Source: Gammaproteobacteria bacterium
Lineage (GTDB): Bacteria > Pseudomonadota > Gammaproteobacteria > S012-40
Length of the DNA stretch: 31,769 bases
Direction of reading: 5' to 3'
Assembly (NCBI GenBank): GCA_029879945.1
Contig: JAOUPJ010000003.1
Location: 1 to 31,769 of the forward strand
Under the pieces are notes generated by a model. It was not told the origin of the DNA. It did not search any database and saw nothing but the letters and a program-made list of their open reading frames with translations. Shown here in pieces: positions 14,815 to 23,278 of the stretch (within the stretch, counting starts at the first letter, position 1; each line of letters starts with the position of its first letter). A program made the translations under genes and the position numbers.

Positions 14815-16785
14815 TTAACTGGAGGGCAGTGGATTGACCACGGGCATACGTGAACGCATCTTGGCCGCCTCGCCATCCAGACGAAAATCATAGATGACAG
14901 TATAGGCCATTACTCGCTGCACATAATTGCGCGTTTCGGTGAAAGGAATCGATTCTACCCACAGATCTGCCGCGATGGGATCCTTGGGCATCCACTTCCC
15001 AACGCGGTGAGGGCCCGCATTGTAGGAGGCCGTGGCCAAGGCACTATGGCCAGAATTCCTGTCCAGCATGCGCCTTAGGTAAGCAGAACCCAGCGTGATA
15101 TTTTTAGAAACTTCCAGGATCTCACGTGTAGAGCGTATCCGAGAGTTTAGATAACGTGCCGTCATGCGGCCTGTGCGAGGCATGAGTTGCATCAGGCCCA
15201 GCGCACCTGCTCCGGATCTGGCGTCCACCATAAAGCTGCTTTCTTGCCTCAAGACGCCGTAGATCCAGGCCGGATCGATTTTTCGGGAGTCGGCGTTTTT
15301 TCGAATTTCGTCTTCAAAAACAATGGGAAAACGCATTTCCAAATCGTCGTAGTGATCACTTTTGGCCACGGTCATGATCGCTCGGTCATGCCAACCCCAA
15401 CGGCTGGCCAATACTGAGACCTTTTGTAGCTCTCGATCCGACATGGCATTGGTGGCCAAAAACCATTCTCTTCGGGCCTCCACGTATTTTTTGAGTTTGA
15501 ATAACTCATAAGCCCTTTGGATGGCGGGAAGTTTCGCCACCTCACGAAGCTGGTCATCGGTGAATACCAGGGGACGAGACTCCAGTTCATAAGGAACACC
15601 AATCCGGTCGGCTGCTAAAAAGCCATGATAGCTACGTTGCTCGGCGAGTGAGCTAAATATACGTTCTGCAGCAGTTCGCAGGGCGGGAAGATTTCGACTC
15701 TGCATTTCCAATATGCGTGCACGCCAGTAGCGCCATTGGTCTGTATCACGCAGGTCTGCTGGCAGGCCTTCGATCCAGGTGAGCGCTGTCCACCAATCTT
15801 GTTGGGTCAATGCCGCACGAACACGCCAATCTAACGTACGCTCATTAGGCCTTTCCAAACGGGCCATGAGCTCCAATGCTCGGGGATGTTTTTGAGATGC
15901 CGCACTCAACGCCACATATTGATCCACCGCATGCGCCGCGTCTGCATCCAGTTCAAAATGATCCTCGCGGACCTGGTCCCAGGCATCAGCAGCCGCTCCG
16001 GCATCTCGGCGTGCTAGTCGCTCCACGCCATGCCGATAGACAAGCCTGGCTTCGGGTCGATTTAAACGATAAACCTTACGGTGGAGATTTCTCGCCGGGT
16101 TCCTATGCATGCTAACCCATCGATCCACCCACTCTCGATCGGATTTGGGTAAACTTTTGGCGAGAAAAACAGCCAAACTCGTACGGCTCTTCTCCATGGC
16201 CAATTCAATGCGTTTCCAAATCATCTCATTGTTCATACCGCCGTGTTTTTTCCACTCGGCGAACACACGGTCGCAGCTTCGAGGTTGCGACTTGCTCGTC
16301 AACCACAGACGATCAACCTCGGCCATGGCGTCCTCTTTCCGTCCTACCTTAAAAAGCGCAAGGGCGTGTGAACAGCGCAGCTTGGTACTGCTGCCGGGCT
16401 GGTACTCTTCTAAAAATTTATTCCATCGTCCTTTTCGTGCTAAATGACGTAGCCAGGCGCTTCTCAGCCTCGAACTGATGGGTGAATCGGAATAGGTGTC
16501 TATAAACCTTTTTATTAGCTGATCGGGAACCCGGTGAACACGCTTTCTCAGGTATTCATATTCCAAATAGCCGTAAAGTGGGTAGTCCTTTAAGCGCTCT
16601 GAGATGCGTTTGTAGTTACTAAGTTGCCCTTTACGCACGGCCTTTTTGCCATCTAGAAATTCCTTGCGCTGTTGAGCAAGCGCTTCTTCATCATAAAGAG
16701 ACTCTGTGGCAAAGACAGCATTAGAATATGCTAATATATATGCCGCCAACAAATAGATGGATTTTTTTAATAACTTAGTACGCAT
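14815..16785 (-). CDS. slt: Soluble lytic murein transglycosylase Slt (Slt70 type)
   Basis: Periplasmic enzyme that cleaves the MurNAc-GlcNAc bond, forming 1,6-anhydro muropeptides during wall turnover. From ATG 16785 the product has 656 residues (E. coli about 645). It has a signal peptide MRTKLLKKSIYLLAAYILAY ending NAVFA, a long alpha-helical superhelix (U and L domains), and a C-terminal lysozyme-like domain. That domain has the catalytic Glu515 in RQESSF, then GALGLMQLMPRTG and ATASYNAGPHRV. The frame is open to 16836, but the extra 17 residues precede the signal and are unlikely. It is divergent from the aldehyde dehydrogenase gene, only 56 bases between starts. Confidence 0.95.
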   Translation of the reverse strand: MRTKLLKKSIYLLAAYILAYSNAVFATESLYDEEALAQQRKEFLDGKKAVRKGQLSNYKRISERLKDYPLYGYLEYEYLRKRVHRVPDQLIKRFIDTYSDSPISSRLRSAWLRHLARKGRWNKFLEEYQPGSSTKLRCSHALALFKVGRKEDAMAEVDRLWLTSKSQPRSCDRVFAEWKKHGGMNNEMIWKRIELAMEKSRTSLAVFLAKSLPKSDREWVDRWVSMHRNPARNLHRKVYRLNRPEARLVYRHGVERLARRDAGAAADAWDQVREDHFELDADAAHAVDQYVALSAASQKHPRALELMARLERPNERTLDWRVRAALTQQDWWTALTWIEGLPADLRDTDQWRYWRARILEMQSRNLPALRTAAERIFSSLAEQRSYHGFLAADRIGVPYELESRPLVFTDDQLREVAKLPAIQRAYELFKLKKYVEARREWFLATNAMSDRELQKVSVLASRWGWHDRAIMTVAKSDHYDDLEMRFPIVFEDEIRKNADSRKIDPAWIYGVLRQESSFMVDARSGAGALGLMQLMPRTGRMTARYLNSRIRSTREILEVSKNITLGSAYLRRMLDRNSGHSALATASYNAGPHRVGKWMPKDPIAADLWVESIPFTETRNYVQRVMAYTVIYDFRLDGEAAKMRSRMPVVNPLPSS

Positions 16786-16841
16786 ACGCCCTATGATACT
16801 ATCATCAAGCCAATACTTTACCGTGATTGGAGTCACACGCC

Positions 16842-18209
16842 ATGCCTTTTACATCGACAAATCCCAGTACAGGTTTAATTTTCTTTGAGAAATCTGATTG
16901 GGATTCCACAAAGATTGATCTATCGCTGGACTTAAGCCAGGCAGCGTTCCAAGTATGGCGAAACACCCCCTACAATGAAAGAGCCGAACATCTACTCAGT
17001 GCCGCAAAAGCCCTGCGCAACAACAAAGAAACACTTGCCACGCTCATAACGCAAGAAATGGGCAAGCTTTTAACTGAGTCTAAAGCCGAGGTCGAAAAAT
17101 GTGCTCTGGCCTGCGAATATTTTGCTCAACATGGGCAGTCTTTTCTGCAAGATACGATCATTCCCTCTGATGCAAAACACAGTTATGTCGTGTTTCAACC
17201 ACTTGGGCCTGTATTGGCTGTCATGCCATGGAATTTTCCGCTGTGGCAGGTAATGCGCTTCGCGATACCTGCGCTACTTGCCGGAAATACTGTCGTTCTT
17301 AAACACGCATCGAACGTTCCACAATGTGCGCTGGCGCTTGAAAATATCTTCGCAAACACCGATGCGCCAAAACATATTTTTCAAACCTTACTCATCAATT
17401 CCCAACAAACCCAACACCTCATTCGTGATAGAAGAATCACGGCGGTAACCCTTACCGGCAGCACCGAGGCAGGAAAAGAAATCGCGGCAACGGCGGGCCA
17501 CTCTATTAAGAAGACCGTATTGGAGTTAGGAGGTTCAGATCCCTTCGTTCTGTTGGGTGACGCCGACATCACTAAGGCGGCACAAGTTGCCACACAATCG
17601 CGATACATGAATTGTGGTCAAAGTTGTATCGCCGCAAAACGATTCATTGTAGTTAAAGACATCGCGTCAAAGTTTATCGAGGCCTTTGTCGAAAAGGCGA
17701 GGGAACTGGTAACAGGCGACCCTATGCACAGCTCAACGACTCTTGCACCCATGGCGCGTGCTGATCTCAGAGATCAATTACATGCGCAAGTCCACAAAAC
17801 CGTTCAGATGGGGGGGAAGTGCTTGTTGGGAGGAACTCCTCAAATAGGCGAAGGCTTTTTCTATCCTGCGACGGTGCTAAGTGAATTGCCCGAAAACAGC
17901 CCGCCCAGTAATCAAGAGCTTTTTGGACCGGTTGCCAGTCTGTTTGTAGTGAAAGACGAGCACGAGGCCCTGGCCTTGGCCAATCGCACCCAATATGGTC
18001 TGGGTGGAAGCGTATGGACGAAAGACTTGGAACGAGGCCAGCAATTCGCACGCAAACTGGAATGCGGGGCGGCGTTTGTGAATGGACTGGTAAAAAGTGA
18101 TCCTCGGCTACCATTTGGCGGCATCAAAGAATCAGGCTATGGCAGAGAGTTGGCGAAGCTGGGGATGCGTGAGTTTGTTAATGCGAAAACGATCTGGGTT
18201 GGTGATTAA
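16842..18209 (+). CDS. sad: Succinate-semialdehyde dehydrogenase, NAD(P)-dependent (Sad/YneI type)
   Basis: Aldehyde dehydrogenase that oxidises succinate semialdehyde to succinate, feeding GABA or putrescine breakdown into the TCA cycle. The 455-residue product has the cofactor-site sequence MPWNFPLWQVMR, general base Glu228 in LELGGSDPF, and the nucleophile Cys262 in NCGQSCIAAKRF. The C-terminal part reads PFGGIKESGYGREL. Its short length and these motifs resemble E. coli Sad (YneI) more than GabD. I chose ATG 16842 because GGAG lies nine bases upstream; a TTG at 16827 would add five residues. The stop overlaps glpD by four bases, tail to tail. A link to the polyamine genes at 25-28 kb is possible but not shown. 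Confidence 0.9.
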   Translation: MPFTSTNPSTGLIFFEKSDWDSTKIDLSLDLSQAAFQVWRNTPYNERAEHLLSAAKALRNNKETLATLITQEMGKLLTESKAEVEKCALACEYFAQHGQSFLQDTIIPSDAKHSYVVFQPLGPVLAVMPWNFPLWQVMRFAIPALLAGNTVVLKHASNVPQCALALENIFANTDAPKHIFQTLLINSQQTQHLIRDRRITAVTLTGSTEAGKEIAATAGHSIKKTVLELGGSDPFVLLGDADITKAAQVATQSRYMNCGQSCIAAKRFIVVKDIASKFIEAFVEKARELVTGDPMHSSTTLAPMARADLRDQLHAQVHKTVQMGGKCLLGGTPQIGEGFFYPATVLSELPENSPPSNQELFGPVASLFVVKDEHEALALANRTQYGLGGSVWTKDLERGQQFARKLECGAAFVNGLVKSDPRLPFGGIKESGYGRELAKLGMREFVNAKTIWVGD

Positions 18210-19393
18210 ACAGGATTGAGATGGATCTGGCGCGTATCGGCCACCCGTCTACGCCCAGGTAGAGTGCCCTTCACTAAAACCAATGCCCGTTCGGCTGTTG
18301 CACGATAGGCTGTTAGTTTACCCCCATATAGAGTGATCAAACTGGGTTTATGGCTTTGATCCGGGTGAAAAAGGGTATCTCGTGGGCGATTAAAGGCGCT
18401 GCTGTCGCTTTTGGGCAGTACGCGTGCACCGGCAAACGATTCCACGATCTTCCGCGCAGAGGCCTTCCGATACTTCGGAAAGTAGTGGGCCAGCACGTCT
18501 AGCAGGTACTGAGTTTCCGCCGCAATCGGCTTGATTTTTCTCGGGTCTCCCTCGTAGATGCGTTCGGTCGTGCCCACCATCAAGCGCTTGTACCAAGGCA
18601 TCACAAAAACCGCTCGTCCGTCTTGCGGGGCTTCTACGTAGAATATGCCATCCCCCGTATCGCCGGGCAGGACTAAATGGGTTCCCGCTACCAAGTCAAC
18701 CGCCAGCTTGGTCACTGGTGATTGAAATTTGTCTAACACCTTGTTCACCCAAGGGCCCGCTGCATTGATTATGACACGGGTCTCTATCTCATATTCCCGT
18801 CGGTGTATCTTAAACTGCGCGTTCCATCCCAGCTTGGTCCGTTTGGCAGAGACAAAATTTGCCGGCATGGACAAATCGGCACCCAGATCTACCGCTGATT
18901 GCATCACTGACTCAGTCAACCTGGCATCGTCGGTTTGGGCATCCCAATACTGGAAGACGGTTTCCAAGCCCCCTGTTTCAAGTCCACCCAACTTGTCCCA
19001 TTCGCGACGGGGAATTGTTCGAAATCGTGCCGACTTACGTAAGCCCGTCAACAAACCATAGGCTGTCAGGCCCAAGCGAAGTTGCCAGGGGCGTCGACTG
19101 GTTTGTGGATAAACGGGGATATAGAACGGCTTGAGCTGCACCAAATCCGGCGCGTTCTTAAGCAGGTATTGTCGTTCCTGCAGACACTCGTGAACCAAGG
19201 AAAACTGGCCCGTTTCCAGATAGCGCAGGCCACCATGAATAAGTTTTGAGGAACGGCTGGAGGTTCCACTGGCGAGCGCCTTTTCCTCCAACACTTTGAC
19301 ACGATATCCTTGCGCCGCTGCCGCTTGGGCGAGACCCGCGCCGTTGATACCACCACCGATTACGAGGATGTCGTAGACCTCCATTTCAATCAT
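18206..19393 (-). CDS. glpD: Glycerol-3-phosphate dehydrogenase, short GlpD-like form
   Basis: FAD-dependent membrane-associated oxidase that converts sn-glycerol 3-phosphate to dihydroxyacetone phosphate and passes electrons to quinone. The 395-residue product has the N-terminal FAD motif GGGINGAG at about 13-20, TSSRSSKLIHGGLRYLETG, NAAGPWVN, FVMPWYKRLMVGTTE, and LYGGKLTAYR near the end. It lacks the roughly 100-residue C-terminal cap domain of the 501-residue E. coli GlpD. The gene stops cleanly soon after the GGKLT motif, at a four-base tail overlap with the aldehyde dehydrogenase gene. I see no frameshift, so this may be a natural short type. It overlaps ugpQ by ATGA, indicating co-translation. 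Confidence 0.87.
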   Translation of the reverse strand: MIEMEVYDILVIGGGINGAGLAQAAAAQGYRVKVLEEKALASGTSSRSSKLIHGGLRYLETGQFSLVHECLQERQYLLKNAPDLVQLKPFYIPVYPQTSRRPWQLRLGLTAYGLLTGLRKSARFRTIPRREWDKLGGLETGGLETVFQYWDAQTDDARLTESVMQSAVDLGADLSMPANFVSAKRTKLGWNAQFKIHRREYEIETRVIINAAGPWVNKVLDKFQSPVTKLAVDLVAGTHLVLPGDTGDGIFYVEAPQDGRAVFVMPWYKRLMVGTTERIYEGDPRKIKPIAAETQYLLDVLAHYFPKYRKASARKIVESFAGARVLPKSDSSAFNRPRDTLFHPDQSHKPSLITLYGGKLTAYRATAERALVLVKGTLPGRRRVADTRQIHLNPV

Positions 19394-20124
19394 TCACCCT
19401 TTAAGCTAGGATCCAGTAACAGTGCTTCCACGTCCATGGTCTCCAGATATTCTGCGCCCTTGGCGATCCACTCGTGTGCAAGCGCTGGCGTTTCAATCTC
19501 GTAAAAAAACCAGCTCCAAGATCCTGGCCACAACACGGTATTGACCTTTTTATAGTTACAGATTAGAAAATCTGGCTTTAATTGCTCGGCCAGTGATCGA
19601 GATTCTTCGTCATATCGAGTTAGCACCCAACCGATCCGGCAATCATTCATTCTTCTAGCCAAGTCCAGACACGGGAGATTATAGGAAATGATTACACACT
19701 GCCGGAGAACCGATTCCAGAGTGCCAAGCACCCTTTTGACAACGTGCTCCAACCCAAATTCATCGATGCACTCGTCTTTTATTTCCACATAGGCGGTAAC
19801 GTGAGGATTCTTTTCTAATAGCGTGACCAGATCACTAAGCAATGGAAGGCGAATTCCCTTATATCGATTGCCAAATCTCTCAGGCTCACCGACTTCAATT
19901 TGGGTCAATTCCGCTGCATTCAACTCAAACACAGACTGATCGATACCAGCGGTTCGTTGCAAGGTATCATCATGCACAATAACAGGCTGGCCGTCTGCAG
20001 ATAATTGAACATCGAGCTCAATATGAGAAACCCCCAAATCCACCGCGGCCTGAAAGGCTTCAATGGTGTTTTCGGGGAATTTTGCGGCATAACCGCGATG
20101 GGCAACGATCTTGGCTTTTGTCAT
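19390..20124 (-). CDS. ugpQ: Glycerophosphodiester phosphodiesterase (UgpQ-like, cytoplasmic)
   Basis: GDPD-family enzyme that hydrolyses glycerophosphodiesters from deacylated phospholipids to sn-glycerol 3-phosphate plus an alcohol. The 244-residue product has the catalytic HR pair at residues 9-10 (AHRGYAAKFPENT), the metal ligands Glu36 and Asp38 in HIELDVQLS, and His51 in VIVHDDTLQRT. There is no signal peptide, so it works in the cytoplasm like UgpQ rather than the periplasmic GlpQ. It overlaps glpD by four bases. The two enzymes form a direct route from glycerophosphodiester to glycerol 3-phosphate to DHAP. Its ribosome site is weak. It diverges from the HDOD gene across about 105 bases. 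Confidence 0.93.
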   Translation of the reverse strand: MTKAKIVAHRGYAAKFPENTIEAFQAAVDLGVSHIELDVQLSADGQPVIVHDDTLQRTAGIDQSVFELNAAELTQIEVGEPERFGNRYKGIRLPLLSDLVTLLEKNPHVTAYVEIKDECIDEFGLEHVVKRVLGTLESVLRQCVIISYNLPCLDLARRMNDCRIGWVLTRYDEESRSLAEQLKPDFLICNYKKVNTVLWPGSWSWFFYEIETPALAHEWIAKGAEYLETMDVEALLLDPSLKGE

Positions 20125-20229
20125 AGCAGTCTTATCGGCTTGGAATCTTCAGGATTAAGGAGAATGCTTAAGCTAGCCCCTCTATAGGCGATACATTGAG
20201 TGTGGCATATAGAAATGTTTGGGAAACCC

Positions 20230-21114
20230 ATGACTTTACCTTCCGAGCGCAAACAGAGTCTTTTAAAAAGAATCGAGCAAATTCAAAGCCTTCCAGCCCT
20301 GCCTGAAGTCGCGCAGCGAGTGCTTGCGCTACAACAGCAGGCCGATGCCGAAACGAAGACGCTGGCGGAAATCATCGAACTGGACCCGGCCCTGGCCAGT
20401 CAACTATTGCGTCACGCCAGCGCGCCTTTTTTTGGGAGACAAAGAAAGCTCACTTCCATGATAGACGCAATTGCTGTGCTGGGATTTGATCGTGCCATGA
20501 ATCTGGCCGTGGGACTTTCCACATCACAGGCCTTTAATGTGCCCCTGGATGGCCCTGTCGGCCTGCGCTCCAGCTGGCGACATGCCCTTTACTCGGCCAC
20601 GCTAATGCAGACACTCACTCCACATGTGATGGAGCAGTTTCGACCCGATATGGGACTGGCCTATCTAAGTGCCCTACTACACAATATCGGTCACCTGCTT
20701 TTGGCCCACACGTTTCCCGAAGAATTCAACAACCTGAACCAAACATGGGAGAAACACCCATCCATTTCTCTACTGGCGACAGAAAAAAACATACTGCTGG
20801 CCGAGCACCCTGAAATTGGCGCAGCACTCATGCGCCACTGGTTATTGCCAGCAGAGGTGTTAGTGGGCATTTTTGAGCATCACAACCCGCATTACCGGGG
20901 AGATCATGCCAGCTACCCGAACCTGCTCTATATCACGAATTGTGTGCTGAAGAGACAAGGCATTGGCGATAGTGACACCGATACACCTCCCCTAAAGCTC
21001 ATGGAAAGCCTAGGGCTCGCAGAGGAAGATCTGACGGAGTCCATGGATATTTTGCTAAAACACCAACCAGAGCTGGATGCCCTGGTCGTGTCATTAAGGC
21101 CGGCGGTGATCTAA
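20230..21114 (+). CDS. HDOD-domain signalling protein
   Basis: Single-domain HDOD protein of about 294 residues. HDOD proteins are non-catalytic relatives of HD phosphohydrolases, found in bacterial signalling and stress control. The typical start LPALPEVAQRVLAL is followed by ELDPALASQLLRHAS and, at the place of the HD motif, LLHNIGHLLL, where Asn replaces the metal-binding Asp. HPEIGAALMRHWLLP and EHHNPH follow. With this change a phosphohydrolase activity is unlikely. Starts at GTG 20200, ATG 20215 and ATG 20230 are all in frame. Only 20230 has a GGGA near the right distance, so I use it with moderate certainty. The stop overlaps the aldolase gene by four bases. Confidence 0.88.
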   Translation: MTLPSERKQSLLKRIEQIQSLPALPEVAQRVLALQQQADAETKTLAEIIELDPALASQLLRHASAPFFGRQRKLTSMIDAIAVLGFDRAMNLAVGLSTSQAFNVPLDGPVGLRSSWRHALYSATLMQTLTPHVMEQFRPDMGLAYLSALLHNIGHLLLAHTFPEEFNNLNQTWEKHPSISLLATEKNILLAEHPEIGAALMRHWLLPAEVLVGIFEHHNPHYRGDHASYPNLLYITNCVLKRQGIGDSDTDTPPLKLMESLGLAEEDLTESMDILLKHQPELDALVVSLRPAVI

Positions 21115-23084
21115 ATAACGCGTTCGTTACCACCATCGATCGCGATCTGAACTCCGGTAGTCTTAGCGAAAAGCTGTCCACACATTTCTGCACATAGATT
21201 GGCCACGTCTTTACTCGTCACCTCTGCTTTCAACACATTTCGGGCCTTATAGTCCGCCACAGACATACCATAGTGTTTGGCCCTGGCTTCCAGAACCTCT
21301 TCTGTCCATAGACCGGTATCGTAGACTGCATCCGGATGCAGTACATTAATTCGAATATTGTCTTTACCCCATTCCAGCGCCGCAATACGAGCCAGTTGGG
21401 TCAAAGCAGCCTTGGAGGCCGAGTAGGCTGCCGCGCCAGGGCCCGGGGCGAGAACATTTTTTGAAGCGATAAACACAACCCGTCCACCCTTCGGAGAATT
21501 TTTGAGTATGGGATGGGCCTCGCGCAACAAGGCGACGTTGCCATCCAGATTAATACTCATCACTTTGCGCCAGGTTTTAAGATCCAGTTCGGAAAGGGCG
21601 CACCCACCCGGAAATATTCCTGCGTTTAGTACTAGCATGTCCAACCCACCAAAGGCGCGTACGCCAATTTCCAGGGCATTGATGACTTGCTCTTCATCGC
21701 CTACATCGCCTACCACCCCTATAAAATCCGCCCTATCAAAGACCGTTTCTACATCGGGGCTGATATCCATGCCAATTACAGCCGCACCTTTGGCCAAAAG
21801 GGCCTCGCAACAGGCCTTACCTATCCCTGAAGCGGCTCCCGTGACCAATGCCACCTCTCCCGCGAACTCAGGAGGACGCCCCCCTTTTCTCAATTTGGCC
21901 TGTTCCAAATCCCAGTATTCCACATCAAAGATGTCTTTCGCGGGTAGCGCACAGAATTCGCCCAGCTTGCTCGCCCGGCTGATCACATCTATTGTGTGAT
22001 CATACAGTTCAAGCACAATATTGGCGTCGTTGGCAGATGTGCCCACGCCTAGCAGCCCTAACTCTGGATCCAAAATCACCCGCGGTGCCGGGTCCAGCAT
22101 GGTGACTGGCTCCTTGGTATTTTTGGAGTTTTTATCAAAGAAAGCCTTGTAGTCTTTTACGTACTTATCTACGTCTCTCCCCAACATTGGCAGCCGTTTT
22201 GTGCGGATCACATGATCAGGGGTCGCCGGACCCTGCTGGGAGATTTTGCTAATATCACCTCGTGCTATGAACTCCATCGCTTTTGAACTGCGGTCCGAAC
22301 ATAGCAGCATTGATTTGCCAGCAGCTTTTGAAACATCGCGCCGAACTTGTGCCAGCTCTTTACGAATCGGAGAGACTTCGACCTGTTGCACATTTTCTGA
22401 AACCACCCAGGCGTTTTTAGACTTGATGTAGTCTTCTGCCCGAGTCACCAACTCGATCATGAGCTCGTAGGATTCCTTTGCTGTATCGGCGAACGAAAAA
22501 ATTCCGTGGTTCAGTAAAACCATGCCTACTGTCTTTTCGTGTGCTTCCTCAGCAAACTGCCGAGCACATTGTCGAGCCAGATCAAAGCCAGGCATGATGT
22601 AGTCAACAACTACGACAGAATCACCGTAAATTTCTTTGATTTTTTCCTTCCCGCCGGGGGTGTTGGTTACGGTGACAATAGAATCGGCATGGGTGTGATC
22701 CACAAATTTAAAGGGCAAGATGGCGTGTAGTATGGCTTCAACCGAGGGAGTAGGAGCAGATGCCACAGTAACGTGAGTTTTGAGTTCGTTAACCATTTGT
22801 GGGTCAGAAAGCGAATCCAATTTTGCCAACGCAAGCAGGTGATCCATCTTTACTGGAGCAAACCCAGGGCGTTCAATGGTGGCCAAATCCCAGCCACTAC
22901 CCTTAACATATAGAATATCCTGCTCCTTACCGGTAATGTCGGTTTCCCTAATTTTTACCGAAGTATTCCCACCACCATGAAGAACCAATGCAGGATCACT
23001 CCCTAGAAGTCTGGATGTATACACCCTCATATCCAGTTCGTCTTTACACTTAGATGCTTCACTCTCTTGCCACAGGCTTTTCAT
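21111..23084 (-). CDS. Bifunctional class II aldolase / short-chain dehydrogenase
   Basis: A 657-residue fusion. Residues 1 to about 400 are a class II (zinc) aldolase domain with LHGGGNTSVK near 35-44, metal ligands His130 and His132 in DHTHADS, and LLNHGIFSF with His193. Residues about 410-657 are an SDR domain with the NAD-binding TGAASGIG at 415-422, the NAG motif near 487, a Ser at about 541, and the catalytic Tyr554 and Lys558 in YSASK. The same layout occurs in bifunctional rhamnulose-1-phosphate aldolase / lactaldehyde dehydrogenases, but no rhamnose genes are nearby, so the sugar is unknown. The ATG at 23084 has only a weak ribosome site. It is divergent from the PAS-protein gene. 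Confidence 0.9.
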   Translation of the reverse strand: MKSLWQESEASKCKDELDMRVYTSRLLGSDPALVLHGGGNTSVKIRETDITGKEQDILYVKGSGWDLATIERPGFAPVKMDHLLALAKLDSLSDPQMVNELKTHVTVASAPTPSVEAILHAILPFKFVDHTHADSIVTVTNTPGGKEKIKEIYGDSVVVVDYIMPGFDLARQCARQFAEEAHEKTVGMVLLNHGIFSFADTAKESYELMIELVTRAEDYIKSKNAWVVSENVQQVEVSPIRKELAQVRRDVSKAAGKSMLLCSDRSSKAMEFIARGDISKISQQGPATPDHVIRTKRLPMLGRDVDKYVKDYKAFFDKNSKNTKEPVTMLDPAPRVILDPELGLLGVGTSANDANIVLELYDHTIDVISRASKLGEFCALPAKDIFDVEYWDLEQAKLRKGGRPPEFAGEVALVTGAASGIGKACCEALLAKGAAVIGMDISPDVETVFDRADFIGVVGDVGDEEQVINALEIGVRAFGGLDMLVLNAGIFPGGCALSELDLKTWRKVMSINLDGNVALLREAHPILKNSPKGGRVVFIASKNVLAPGPGAAAYSASKAALTQLARIAALEWGKDNIRINVLHPDAVYDTGLWTEEVLEARAKHYGMSVADYKARNVLKAEVTSKDVANLCAEMCGQLFAKTTGVQIAIDGGNERVI

Positions 23085-23278
23085 ATTTGTTTTAACTCTC
23101 TCAATAACTTAACCAGAACAACTCGAAGGAATTTCTGTATCGCCAGCTCCTGACCCAGAATCCGGCACCCTCCCCAGTTTTACGATTTTATACAGTTTTT
23201 TTCCATATCCCTAGACAAATTTCCAAGGGCGGGCCGAAACATATCACAACCACGACGCGAATCCAAAAAAACCTATTT

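Noticed and set aside
20166..20187. Possible leader peptide (ATG after AAGGAGA) before the HDOD gene
   Set aside because: The ribosome site is too close to the ATG and the seven-codon peptide has no regulatory codon run.
21502..21999. 165-codon plus-strand frame inside the aldolase/dehydrogenase gene
   Set aside because: Antisense to a domain-supported gene, Ser/Pro-rich with no start signal.
23085..23278. Divergent promoters or sigma54 site between the aldolase and PAS genes
   Set aside because: TATAAA-like and G-rich stretches exist, but none has a matching partner hexamer or GG-N10-GC pattern at the right spacing.
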